Positions 44,782 to 56,685 of a stretch of DNA of 64,000 nt are shown piece after piece. How positions within the stretch are numbered: the first letter of the stretch is position 1; every line of letters starts with the position of its first letter. The stretch spans positions 7,133,294 through 7,197,293 of the forward strand of contig OZ024898.1 of NCBI GenBank assembly GCA_964017195.1, given 5' to 3'. The translations under genes and the position numbers were made by a program. The notes beneath the pieces were generated by a model, which searched no databases, had not been told where the DNA came from, and saw only the letters and a list, made by a program, of their open reading frames with translations. Origin of the DNA: Siderastrea radians (taxonomy: Eukaryota > Cnidaria > Anthozoa > Scleractinia > Rhizangiidae).

Positions 44782-46324
44782 GAAAAAAAATTTAAGTTGA
44801 TTTTTTAACATTATAATTTGAAATACACCAAATTAATTCTGACTAGTTTGCAAGCTGAGGACAGCCTTAATTATAATGTGCAACAAAACCAGTTTAGAAG
44901 AAAAGCGTAGGAAACATTAGTACAGTTAACTATTAAGCTATCTCGAACTGTATGCATATGTTAACCCCCCCCTCTTATATATAATAAATGAATATCTTTT
45001 CAATCATCTGCCATTATGGCTCTCCTGTGAGAACTCTGTGTCTTAATCTGAGGTCAGCTAAAGTAACATACACCTCATTCCACGGCATCATAGTGATGTT
45101 AATTATTTGCTCCATGACAGCAATAACACTAGTGAAACTCATGTTCATGCAGTTATGAAAAATGCATGATGCCTTAAACTATATATGTTTATGCTTGTTC
45201 AGCTTAACAAGAACTTGGCAGGTGGCTGCCACACATTTGTCAAATATTAAGAAAAAGAAAACCGTTTTGAAGCATTAATTATTTGGTCCAGGTCAGTAAT
45301 TTCAGTCTGTTACAGTAGAGTTTTGTTGAAGTAACTGTGCAATATACTATGATGGACTCTTGCTATCTTGAACTACTACTTTCTCAAATAGTTTTAATTT
45401 TTTCACTTGAGATTTCAAGATAGCATTAGGGTCTAATTACACTGTAACTTACGTACAACATGCCATTAATATCCAGCATCACCTCCTTTGATTCTCTTTG
45501 TCTTCAAATTTTCTTGTAAATGTAGTAATGCTGTTCTTTCCCTTTTTAGCAACTGCCTAGCTGAACTCTGTGCTGTTTGCAGAAGTAAACTTGAAGTTGA
45601 AGCACAGTCTTTATGTATAATATTCCCAACAATGATGAGTTAATGTGAATAGCCTGTATTAGCCTTGCTTGTTAGGCGGCGTGACGTCTCAAACGTCGCT
45701 GCGGTCTCATAAAATGGGTAGCACATTCCTGAATTGGCGGTGAGTCAGTAGAACACATTTCTGAATTGGTGGTAGTCAGTAGACTTAGTCTCTGCGCGGG
45801 CTCGATCTAAATAATCAGGCTCGTTATAATGACGTGGATTTTAGGAGATTGAAAGCTAATGTTTCAAATAACGCACGATTTGCTGGTGACACGGATTTTT
45901 ATAAACAGAAGTGTGAAGCGTAATTTTGTTGTTTTGAGTTTCGCAGCGTATTGAAGTTGAGTAAAGGTAAGCGTTGAAATGTTTCTTTCGCTGTTTTTGA
46001 GGACATTTTGTTTTTAAGGGGCAGTGTTTACAAAGGCTAGCGAGAACTTGGGAGTTGTGTGCGTCCAATGCCCTGATCGGCGCTCACGTGCGTTCTCTCA
46101 GTGCACGAGACGGAAAACAATCTGTGAAATCTATACCTGCCACTGTAAACCCGGTCCTTACAGAATCAAAGCTGGAACTAACTTCTATAGTTTAATAAAT
46201 AGCGTCCCAAAAAACTATAACACTAAAAAAAGGAAAACAGTGAACAAAAAATTTCGGTGGTGATGAAATCTCTATCAAATAACAAACAAGGCCTGAGTAT
46301 CACCAATCTAAATTCAGCTAAATT

Positions 46325-47430
46325 GATTCCGTCGCGCACCAGGTCAGAAATACATTTCTGCTTTTCGGTTCTGCCCAATTTTTAGAATTTTGGTTGTCTA
46401 AACTTGTCTAAGCTAGACCTCTCAGTCTTTCGTTGATGTCTTTCCACGGTTTCAAACTAATTTAATAAAGTTTCATTCATTTTAGTCTGTATTAGAGCAC
46501 GGGTTAACACGCAAAAATATAAACGCCACGAGTGGGTTAGCTTAATCTCAGCATTGATCATGACGTGAATATGTCTTCCAGATGTCTCTAGAAACACAGC
46601 TTTCTGGTGATAAAAAATTGGTCTGAAACCCTACGTGAAATCAAGAATACTAGACAAAATGAAGTGTGAGCTCAAAAGAGGAGAAGTACAGCTTTTTGAG
46701 CAAAAAGCATTTCCGCCTGTTGTAGCTTAAGGATATCACGGTTTAAAAACGATTTGAAAGGGTCGTACAGAGATCACTGGTTACAAACAAACAAGGTTCT
46801 CAAGTTGCATACATACATTTAATTCTTTTCATACCGGAAGTGCAACTTGTCCATAACAGGTCACTGGAAACCACGAACTACTAAACATCTTACATCTTAC
46901 CTTCGATGCAGCCCAGCTTCTTGTTAACGCTCTCTTTACATCAAAGCTTGACTACTGTAATTCGTTACTATATGGTTTACCCAAGCACGTGACTAAACAG
47001 CTCCAACGTGTGCAGAACGTAGCTGCTCGAATTGTTTCTCTCTCACCCAAGTTCTGTCATATTACACCTGTTCTTATGAGTCTCCATTGGCTCCCAATTG
47101 ATCTCCGAATTAATACTTATCATCACCTACAAGACTCTCCATGGCCTAGCGCCTGCTTACATTGAGGATCTCCTTGTCAGCTACATTCCGGGACGTTATC
47201 TAAGATCTGCAAAGAAAAATTTACTCGCCGTGCCTGGTTTCAAACTAAATAGTTATGGCCGCCGTGCTTTCTCTGTTGCTGCGCCGTTGCTTTGGAACAG
47301 TCTTCCACAACATGTTAGGGATGCAGAATCGCTAGACATTTTTAAAAGACAGCTGAAAACAGTTCTTTTTAAATTGATAATTTTATTGTAAATAGCGCCT
47401 TTGGACCGTTGGGAAAGGGCGCTTTAGAAA

Positions 47431-47487
<57 letters not shown>

Positions 47488-47560
47488 AGTTAAACCTTTT
47501 TTTCCTTAAGAAAAGGGGAAGGGGGGGAGGGGGGTGAGGGGTGAGAGACTATGTGCCGCC
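46325..47560 (-). repeat. Paralogous segment, copy 2 (inverted partner of 25444-29275)
   Basis: Reads on the minus strand as the same sequence as copy 1 but without the 656 bp MITE and the 2.5 kb transposon, so it supplies their empty sites (46769-46772 and 46491-46497). It has its own insertion, a LINE fragment at 46886-47484. Confidence 0.85.
46886..47484 (+). mobile_element. L2/CR1-like LINE 3' fragment with (ATT)n tail
   Basis: It encodes the C-terminal part of a non-LTR RT: LDYCNSLLYGLPKHVTKQLQ and, after a break near 47098, YKTLHGLAPAYIEDLL, YGRRAFSVAAPLLWNSLP and DIFKRQLKTVLF. These are conserved at the end of L2/CR1-group ORF2. It ends in a hairpin (AGCGCC, then GGCGCT) and (ATT)n from 47431. 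TAAA flanks both ends (46882-46885, 47485-47488), and copy 1 of the segment has the site once (about 25532), so it is a short 5'-truncated insertion. Confidence 0.85.
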
Positions 47561-47916
47561 TGTAAATTCTTCAGAATTTCTCGTTTTGGTTTTGCTGTAA
47601 GTACCTCATATGATCACGCAACTGGTGAAAAAGAGATAAATATATTATTCTATAGTTAAATGTTAATTGAATGCAAGGATCAATAATTGATCCTATTGAT
47701 CCCTGATCCTCAATCCTCCCAATCTGATCCTGGTTATCCCTGAAACCAAGAACATCTGGGCAAGTGACTTCTTTTAATTTTACTTGGCCACGGAGATTTT
47801 CTTTCCGTTTCTTTTCTTTTCTCTTTTTTTTCTTTTTGTTTTGCAGAAGTTGAGTTTGGAACAGTTTTTCTTTCAAATAAGCATCGATTTTTATACCTGG
47901 CACGTTTTTGGATGGA

Positions 47917-48018
47917 CTTTTAGGGGTTGTGCTTCTGGTTGTGGCACAACCACCACAACCAGCTCCTTTTTTAGGGGTTGTGCTTCAGGTTGGGGCACAA
48001 CAACCACAACCGAGATGG
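47917..48018. repeat. Subterminal repeats, left end of the foldback element
   Basis: Two direct copies of a block containing GGGGTTGTGCTTCTGGTTG then a short hairpin of GGTTGTG and CACAACC. The right end has three such blocks in inverted orientation. Likely protein-binding sites, by analogy with subterminal repeats of DNA transposons. Confidence 0.75.
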
Positions 48019-48249
48019 CTGTAGAACAGTACACAGTGTATTTCACTGGGAGGGCAAAATAGACAGCTAGAAAGTATAATAAGAAAACCCTTTGTTTAAA
48101 GTTGGTAACACTAAATAGTGCACAGCAGTAATAAACTTGTTTCACTCTAGCTACACCACTTTTCTCCATTCTCAGCAATCAAATACACAGGCATTTCAGT
48201 GCTTCCCTCTCTCTTAAATTATTCAATGGAACGTTGAATTTCATTAAAT

Positions 48250-50206
48250 CTTACAACTCTTACAACTCCCACAACACTCACAACTCTCACAACCCTCACA
48301 ACTGCCACAACCCTCACAACTCCCACCACCCTCACAACCCTCACAACTTCCACCACTCTCACAACTTCCACAACCCTCACAACCTCCACAACCCTCACAA
48401 CTCCCACAACCTTCACAACTCCCACAACCCTCACAACCCTCACAACCTCCACAACCCTCACAACCTCCACAACCCTCACAACCTCCACAACCTCCACAAC
48501 CCTCACAACCTCCACAACCTTCACAACCTCCACAACCCTCACAACCTCCACAACCCTTACAACCCCCACAACCTCCACAACCCTCACAACCTCCACAACC
48601 CTCACAACTCCCACAACCCTCACAACCCTCCACAACCCTCACAACCTCCACAACCCTCACAACCTCCACAACCTCCACAACCTCCACAACCCTCACAACC
48701 TCCACAACCCTCACAACCTCCACAACCTCCACAACCCTCACAACCTCCACAACCCTCACAACCCTCACAACCGTCACAACCTCCACAACCTTCACAACCT
48801 CCACAACCCTCACAACCTTCACAACCCTCACAACCCCCACAACCTCACAACTCCCACAACCCTCACAACCTCCACAACCCTCACAACCTCCACAACCCTC
48901 ACAACCTCCACAACCCTCACAACCTCCACAACCCTCACAACCTCCACAACCTCCACAACCCTCACAACCTCCACAACCTCACAACCTCCACAACCCTCAC
49001 AACCTCCACAACCCTCACAACCTCCACAACCTTCACAACCCTCACAACCTCCACAACCCTCCCAACCCCCACAACCCTCACAACTCCCACAACCTCCACA
49101 ACCCTCACAACCTCCACAACCCTCACAACCTCCACAACCCTCACAACCTCCACAACCCTCACAACCTCCACAACCTCCACAACCCTCACAACCTCCACAA
49201 CCTCCACAACCCTCACAACCTCCACAACCTTCACAACCCTCACAACCTCCACAACCCTCCCAACCCCCACAACCCTCACAACTCCCACAACCTCCACAAC
49301 CCTCACAACCTCCACAACCCTCACAACCTCCACAACCCTCAACCTCCACAACCTCCACAACCCTCACAACCTCCACAACCTCCACAACCCTCACAACCTC
49401 CACAACCCTCACAACCTTCACAACCCTCACAACCTCCACAACCCTCCCAACCTCCACAACCCTCACAACCTCCACAACCTCCACAACCCTCACAACCTCC
49501 ACAACCCTCACAACCTCCACAACCTTCACAACCCTCACAACCTCCACAACCCTCACAACCTCCACAACCTCCACAACCCTCCCAACCTCCACAACCCTCC
49601 CAACCTCCACAACCCTCACAACCTCCACAACCCTCACAACCCCCACAACCCTCACAACTCCCACAACCCTCAAAACCCTCACAACCTCCACAACCCTCAC
49701 AACCTCCACAACCCTCACAACCTCCACAACCCCCACAACCCTCACAACCTCCACAACCCTCACAACCTCCACAACCCTCACAACCTCCACAACCTCCACA
49801 ACCTCCACAACCCTCACAACCTCCACAACCTTCACAACCCTCACAACCTCCACAACCCTCACAACCTCCACAACCCTCTAAACCTCCACAACCTCCACAA
49901 CCCTCACAACCTCCACAACCCTCACAACCTCCACAACCCTCCCAACCCCCACAACCCTCACAACCCTCACAACCCTCACAACCTCCACAACCTCCACAAC
50001 CCTCACAACCTCCACAACCTCCACAACCCTCACAACCTCCACAACCCTCACAACCTCCACAACCCTCACAACTTCCACAACCCTCACAACCTCCACAACC
50101 CTCACAACCTCCACAACCCTCACAACCTCCACAACCCTCACAACCTCCACAACCCTCACAACCTCCACAACCCTCACAACTCCAAAACCCTCACAACTCC
50201 CACAAC
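48250..50206. repeat. Left-arm 9 bp tandem array
   Basis: About 215 units of CACAACCCT or CACAACCTC, mixed with rarer CACAACTCC and CACAACCTT. Because the period is a multiple of three and no unit has a stop, long frames are open on both strands (HNP/HNL or VVR/VVE or GCE/GCG triplets). These are not taken as genes. Confidence 0.95.
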
Positions 50207-51069
50207 CATGAAAACTACCTTGACAGCCACGTATGCCCATATGCAACAACCATAGTAGCACGTATCTAACACAACCAACTTAAAAGTTTGTGTAAACGTG
50301 GTGACATTTACCTCATATACCCGCATTTTGTCCTGTTATTAAAGACTGATAACACTTTCGAATGTCAAGGATCTTTTTATTTTGTAATATACCTTTCTTA
50401 CACAATAAAGATACCCTTGTTTTAGCCTATTCTCTTAAAGGTTTTACAATTCAACAGGTTATTGCTGGAAAACAATATTGAAAATATGAAAAATCTGTCT
50501 GTTGAATGTCGGCTCTTGTTCCGGTTTTAAATGTTAATAGTCTTAGACTAATGCGGTAAGTAGCACCACAGAGACATCTCTGAAAAATCGTACTAATTAA
50601 CTAACTGTTAATTTTAAACCATTTGAGGTACATGCAGTTGAACAATGTTATATTGTCAACACCAACAACTCATAAACAAAACAGTTCTCCCATATATAAT
50701 TTAATTGGCAAAGATGTCGACAACATGAGTAAGCATACCGTTTTCTGAGATACTGCATTGAGATTAATTTTGACCATCACCTTTTAACGCAAATTTGTAT
50801 TTACGTAATAGTGCGAACCAGCAATACAAATGTATGTGAAATTGCAAAGCTGAAAAGGTGTGACTGTTTTTTTTTTTAAGAATAAAAAAAATGCCGTTAT
50901 TGTTAGCAGCTGATTTCAATGACTTTGCCTTAATTTATGTTATAAGAACAATTAATATTCCATTAGTTACTTTTTTACATTAAATTTTGATGCTTATTAA
51001 ATATGGGCAACTTTGCTTTGATGATTAATTGCACATGACACGTTTAATTTTAGGGACATTAAATACGAG
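50207..51069. repeat. Inner left arm of the foldback element
   Basis: Inverted match to 54283-55138, starting CATGAAAACTACCTTGACAG and ending near GGGACATTAAATACG. AT-rich, no gene. The small number of differences indicates a recent origin or gene conversion between arms. Confidence 0.88.
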
Positions 51070-52005
51070 AGTTTTTGTCATTTGAATATTGCCTTGTTGT
51101 TAAAGACTCACACTAATTAGGTTTTAAGCAAAGACACTTGGCACGATAGCTGTCAATTAGCTGAGCTTGCTCATGTGTACAGCTTGACAAGGAAAACTTG
51201 TCATGGAATTGCCTTTGTGTAAAAATTCTGTGTCTTGGTACAAAACCATTCAAATGAAGTTGAGTGTGATTTTCCTTTAAATAAACCTGTGAGTATAACA
51301 CTTGAAATGCGTAGGGCTGTCTATGAGCACGGCAAGATTGAAGCAGGCAAGCTATAAATGCTGCAACTGTAAGTAGCTAGAAAGGCAGGATCAGAGCATT
51401 GTCATCACTTTTAGTGGAAGAAAAATGAAATTTAAGTGCATGCACACAAAAATGAGTTCAAGACAATAGTAGTTGCATTATTGGTACACTTGAACTTAGC
51501 ATTTCAACTAAGTAAGCAATCTCACTTGCTAATTTCCTTTTATCTCTGCTTTGAAGAGTCCTAGTCACTTAATCCCAGTTATATTTGGATGCATGTTTTA
51601 GATTAATCTGAGAGAAGACGAATTTTGATTGTGTGTTGAAATTTTAATCTACTTTTAACACTTCAAGATTGATTTGTAAGGTGCCTTAGGACTTTATGAT
51701 CAAGGTGCTATTGTAACTTTTTTTCACAATGATAAAGCATTAATTGTATTTCATAAAAAAATGTGTGTTACTCACAGGTTTATTTAAAGGAAACTCAAAC
51801 TCAACTTCATTTGAATGGTTTTGTACCAATGCAAGACACAATTTTTACACAAAGGCAATTCCATGACAAGTTTTCCTTGTCAAGCTGTACATATGAGCAA
51901 GCTCAGCTAATTGACAGCTATTGTGCCAAGTGTCTTTGCTCAAAACCTAATTAGTGTGAGACTTTTACAACAAGGCAATATTCAAATGACAAAAACTCTC
52001 TTTTT
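51070..52005. repeat. Central palindrome with paired exon-like sequences
   Basis: 51070-51301 is inverted at 51763-52005. Each half contains a similar open frame of about 60 codons (51301-51113 on minus, 51763-51954 on plus), with TQLHLNGFVP, then IFTQRQFHDKFSLSSC and EQAQLIDSY before a shared stop, preceded by a splice-acceptor-like ACTCACAG. It may be a captured exon or chance conservation. I do not recognise the peptide. Confidence 0.6.
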
Positions 52006-52944
52006 AGTTATTTAAGGCCGCGGGTGAGAATGATAGTGACATTGTGCGACATATTCATGAAGAGGCTCTTCAGTAAAACTTTCAGTTTTTGAATCAATAA
52101 TTGCACGTGCGTTAAATCGTGTCCTACAGAGTTGTGACTCTTAAGCATTTTTAAACAAAAAATATTGTGAAGTCCAGCTTTTTTTACGTTCGAATGTTAA
52201 TAGAAACTTTAGACAATACTTCTCATAGCTAACATACAGCTTCGGAAATGCTTATATTATTCAATCCAACTATTTGCGATCTCTAAATTGCAACGTATTG
52301 TTCTTTTCTGGACAGTGAACAATAGCTGCTAGAATTTAATTTCCATAATTAGCATAATCTTACCCAAACATTCGTGTTTATTCGGTAAGCCTTCGGAGGT
52401 CCTAAAACCACCAATTTTGTGTCCAAGAATACAGCGCGGATATAGAATTTCCTGAACTGACACAACAGAGAGGTAAAATAGGTGTGTTGTAGGTTGTCAC
52501 AACAGAGGCACTTTTTTAAAACAGGCTTTTTAACAAAATTTTTAAGGCTTCAAATTTAAAGAAGGACAATTTTACTGATTTAAAGGCTTATAACTTTCAG
52601 TGGAACTTGAAATCACAAAATCGGCTTCTGTTGTGACACAATAGAGGTTTTAAGTGATCAATGAGTGGTAAAATCAAGAAGTGTTGTCCTCTCTACGAGG
52701 AGAAAACTTGGACACGGAGTCGCGTTTTACAAAATCTTAACTTTCGGAGCTCATAGCATCGCAAAGAAGCGCAATCTATCAAACCAAAAGCAACCTTGTT
52801 GCACTTCCACCATTGACCAAGCTCTCTGTTAAGTTTAAACGGAATCGGCTCCCAAACGTACAAGATATAACGTTTTTTAGCATAGGACCTCCACCAAACT
52901 TTTGCCTTATAAATTTATTCATGAGCAGCTTGTCACCCGTGGCC
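52006..52944. other. Foldback element centre, no gene recognised
   Basis: Some short direct echoes around ACAACAGAGG (52462-52650). No coding signal. Confidence 0.4.
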
Positions 52945-53090
52945 TTAATGTCGGTCAGTATAAAACACGGACTGCGGACTGCGGACTGCGGACTGCGAAC
53001 TGCGGACCGGACTGGGTATAAAACGCGGACTGGGTATAAAACACGGACTGAATATAAAATGCGTACTGAGTTAAAAAATTGCTGTATACT
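52945..53090. repeat. Inner inverted repeat, left (partner 54160-54295)
   Basis: Tandem 7 bp units CTGCGGA (52973-53008), then about 18 bp units of GACTGGGTATAAAACGCG type. The inverted partner at 54160-54295 has the same layout in reverse, including the run of CAGTCCG words. Confidence 0.85.
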
Positions 53091-54159
53091 GACCAATAAA
53101 TATCAGAAAATGCTACTTTTTCAGTTTTCTCCAGTGCTTTTGAGTAGGGTGTCTTTTATTTACAGTATTTCGTTCAATAATTTAAAATATGGCTTCGAAA
53201 ATTCTGAAAATTACTTCCAAATCAGACAACAACAAGGAACTTCGAATTTAAAGTAGGGAGATTAGGTTTAAACACAGTTTTTGTACAGTGAGGTTGAGAG
53301 TGGGATTGTCACACGGCTTAGGTAAGATAAATTACACATTTAAGCTTGGGAGTTCTGGAGTTGCACGTTGAAATCAGCTAGAGTACTTTTGAAGCCAACA
53401 GAGACTTGCTTACTTGATGTCACGCAACAGAGAAACATTTCTGGAAACCCAACGAATGGTCACAAATTAAATTTGTCAACTTCGACTTACCTCATCCCTT
53501 TTCAAGAAGAACAAAAATCTGCTAAACAAAGCCGTAGAATTATTAAATCTGCTGAAGGCAGTTTGTCCCTGGCCGTTTAAGCGGTTTCTGAGTTGAACAC
53601 TATTAAAACAAATGGACCCGCGGACTAGTTGGACTGAGTATACAATGCCGACTGAATTTAAATCAACAAGTGCAAAATTGGCTCTTGGAGTGTGAAATTA
53701 ATGGAATCACGATCAAGAAACTAAGTGTTTATGCGCAGACAAATTTTTATTCTCTCTAAAGAGCTGATCCAGATGAAACTTTGGTTCTTTCCTGACTGGT
53801 TTCTTATTGTACTTTAAGCCCAAGGTATCCAAAGGAATACCCAAGGAACATGGACTGCAAATATGTGGTCCCTGTTGATCACAGCATGGTGAAATAAAAA
53901 ATATAATATACATTTAAACGACGTTCTTAATTTTGAAATTCAGTTTAAATAGGAAAACCAAAGACGTGGCTCGAAAGTCACCTCCAAAGTAGAAGAGCTA
54001 AATGTCAGGAATTTTTATTGCACAGTTGAAATTATGTACGCACTTTGAATTTGCAATGTTTACGTTTGTTAGCGTTCCACTCAGACCCGCTTAAAAAGCT
54101 TAAACGGCCGGGAAAGCAAGATTTGGTCTTTGACAACTCAAAAGCGCTGGAGAAAACTG
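53091..54159. other. Spacer between inner inverted repeats, no gene recognised
   Basis: About 1.1 kb of AT-rich sequence. Short open frames at 53368-53580 and 53913-53713 have no motif. Nothing supported. Confidence 0.35.
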
Positions 54160-54295
54160 AAAAAGTACAGCAATTTTTAAACTCAGTCCGCATTTTATAT
54201 TCAGTCCGTGTTTTATACCCAGTCCATGCTTTATACCCAGTCCGGTCCGCAGTCCGCAGTCCGCAGTCTGTGTTTTATACTGACCGTATTTAATG
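54160..54295. repeat. Inner inverted repeat, right (partner 52945-53090)
   Basis: Inverted copy of 52945-53090. It runs directly into the start of the right inner arm at about 54283. Confidence 0.85.
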
Positions 54296-55138
54296 TCCCT
54301 AAAATTAAACGTGTCACGTGCAATTAATCATCAAAGCAAAGCTGCCCATATTTAATAAGCATCAAAATTTAATTTTACATTGTAAAAAAGTAACTAATGG
54401 AATATTAAATGTTCTTATAACATAAATTAGACAAAGTCATTGAAATCAGCTGCTAACAATAACAGCATTTTTTTTATTCTTAAAAAAAATAACAGTCACT
54501 GCACCTTTTCAGCTTTGCAATTTCACATACATTTGTATAATTGCTGGTTCGCACTGTTACGTAAATACAAATTTGCGTTAAAAGGTGATGGTCTAATCTC
54601 AATGCGGTATCTCAGAAAACGGTATGCTTACTCATGTTGTCGACATCTTTGCCAATTAAATTATATATGGGAGAACTGTTTTGTTTATGAGTTGTTGGTG
54701 TTGACAATACAACATTGTTCAACTGCATGTACCTCAAATGGTTTAAAATTAACAGTTAGTTAATTAGTACGATTTTTCAGAGATGTCTCTGTGGTGCTAC
54801 TTACCGCATTAGTCTAAGACTATTAACATTTAAAACCGGAACAAGAGCCGACATTCAACATACAGATTTTTCATATTTTCAATATTGTTTTCCAGCAATA
54901 ACCTGTTGAATTGTAACGCCTTTAAGAGATAAGGGTATATTTATTGTGTAAGAAAGGTATAACAAAATAAAAAGATCCTTGACATTCGAGAGTGTTATCA
55001 GTCTTTAATAACAGGACAAAATGCGGGTATATGAGGTAAATGTCACCATGTTTACACAAACTTTTAAGTTGCTTGTGTTAGATACGTGCTACTATGGTTG
55101 TTGCATATGGGCATACGTGGCTGTCAAGGTAGTTTTCA
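54283..55138. repeat. Inner right arm of the foldback element
   Basis: Reverse complement of 50207-51069 with a handful of substitutions and small indels. Confidence 0.88.
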
Positions 55139-56238
55139 CAGTTGTGGGAGTTGTGAGGGTTGTGGAGGTTGTGAGGGTTGTGGAAGTTGTGAGGGTTGTG
55201 GAGGTTGTGAGGGTTGTGGAGGTTGTGAGGGTTGTGAGGGTTGTGGAGGTTGTGAGGGTTGTGGAGGTTGTGGAGGTTGTGAGGGTTGTGAGGGTTGTGG
55301 GGGTTGGGAGGGTTGTGGAGGTTGTGAGGGTTGTGGAGGTTGTGAGGGTTGTGGAGGTTGTGAGGGTTGTGGAGGTTGTGAGGGTTGTGGAGGTTGTGAG
55401 GGTTGTGAGGGTTGTGGAGGTTGTGAGGGTTGTGGAGGTTGTGGAGGTTGTGAGGGTTGTGAGGGTTGTGGGAGTTGTGGAGGTTGTGAGGGTTGTGGGA
55501 GTTGTGAGGGTTGTGGAGGTTGTGAGGGTTGTGAGGGTTGTGAGGGTTGTGGGAGTTGTGAGGGTTGTGGGAGTTGTGAAGGTTGTGAGAGTTGTGGGGG
55601 TTGTGAGGGTTGTGAAGGTTGTGGAGGTTGTGGAGGTTGTGGAGGTTGTGAGGGTTGTGAGGGTTGTGGAGGTTGTGGGAGTTGTGAGGGTTGTGGAGGT
55701 TGTGAGGGTTGTGGAGGTTGTGAGGGTTGTGAGGGTTGTGGGAGTTGTGAGGGTTGTGGGAGTTGTGGAGGTTGTGTCGAGGTTGTGGGAGTTGTGAGGG
55801 TTGTGGAGGTTGTGAGGGTTGTGGGAGTTGTGAAGGTTGTGAGGGTTGTGGGGGTGGTGAGGGTTGTGAAGGTTGTGAGGGTTGTGGAGGTTGTGAGGGT
55901 TGTGAGGTTGTGAGGGTTGTGGGGGTGGTGAGGGTTGTGAAGGTTGTGAGGGTTGTGGAGGTTGTGAGGGTTGTGGGAGTTGCGAAGGGTGTGGAGGTTG
56001 TTAGGTTGTGGAGGTTGTGGGAGTCATGAAGGTTGTGAGGGTTGTGAGGGTTGTGGGAGTTGTGAGGGTTGTGGGAGTTGTTGAGGTTGTGGGTGTTGTG
56101 AGGGTTGTGGAGGTTGTGAGCTCGAGGGTTGCGGGAGTTGTGAGGGTTTTTGGAGTTGTGGAGGTTGTGGGAGTTGTGAGGGTTGTGGAGGTTGTGAGGG
56201 TTGTGGAGGTTGTGGGAGTTGTGAGGGTTGTGGGTGTT
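55139..56238. repeat. Right-arm 9 bp tandem array
   Basis: About 120 units of GTTGTGAGG/GTTGTGGAG type, the complement of the left array but about 860 bp shorter. Variants such as GTTGTGGGA are common toward the outer end. It is open in several frames, which is not evidence of coding. Confidence 0.95.
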
Positions 56239-56439
56239 ATGGAAATCGGTCTTTGCACTGGATACTTATGGGACGCAGCCTCTTTTAATTTATTGTTAGT
56301 TAAAATGTATAGATTTCTTTGTGCAGGGAAAAGTGATGCCACAGCTTTGTATTTGCTCTCAAAGAGGCAAAAAAGTACGCTGTCTGAAGTTCTACAGCCA
56401 CAGAGGGTAACAACACGCTGCTTGTGGCTGTTATGCCAC

Positions 56440-56583
56440 AACCAGAAACACAACTCCTAAAAACTTGCTGGTTGTGGTGGTTGTGCCCCAACCTGAAGCA
56501 CAACCCCTCAAAAAGGATCTGGTTGTGGTGGTTGTGCCACAACCAGAAGCACAACCCCTAAAAGTCCATCCAAAAACGTGCCA
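56440..56583. repeat. Subterminal repeats, right end of the foldback element
   Basis: Three blocks of the CAACCACAACC / GGTTGTGG type with GAAGCACAACCCCT, inverted relative to the left end. The last 60 bases match the left terminus almost exactly. Confidence 0.78.
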
Positions 56584-56596
56584 CATTTGACATTCT

Positions 56597-56685
56597 ACAG
56601 TCAAACCTTGATTATCCAGACTCTGTGAGACCACTGAGAATAGTCAGATAGAGCTAGAAGAGATAGAAGAGTCTGGATAACAAAG
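56597..56685. mobile_element. Small Tigger-like MITE remnant
   Basis: CAGTCAAACCTTGATTATCC near 56599 resembles a pogo/Tigger end, and TTATCCAGACTC is inverted as GAGTCTGGATAA near 56669. Only about 90 bp remain. It lies directly outside the foldback terminus. Confidence 0.45.

Larger units (their letters stand above)
47898..56583. mobile_element. Giant 8.7 kb foldback element with 9 bp arrays in both arms
   Basis: Outer ends are inverted repeats: TGGCACGTTTTTGGATGGAC at 47898 and its complement ending at 56583. Left arm: subterminal repeats (47917-48018), unique part, 9 bp array (48250-50206), inner arm (50207-51069). Right arm mirrors it: inner arm (54283-55138), array (55139-56238), subterminal repeats (about 56440-56560). 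Inner arms match over about 860 bp with few differences. The centre (51070-54282) contains two further inverted pairs. No transposase is recognisable, so it is non-autonomous or an inversion-based structure. No clear target-site duplication. Confidence 0.8.

Noticed and set aside
48234..50255. A 673-codon open frame of His-Asn-Pro/Leu repeats and matching frames on the other strand
   Set aside because: The 9 bp array has no stop codon in several frames on both strands. Length alone comes from the repeat, and no start context, domain or splice signal supports translation.
55021..56029. Long Gly-Cys-rich and Val-Val-Arg/Glu frames that look like cysteine-rich proteins
   Set aside because: Same array in the opposite orientation. 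Both readings exist at once in overlapping frames, as expected for a simple repeat.
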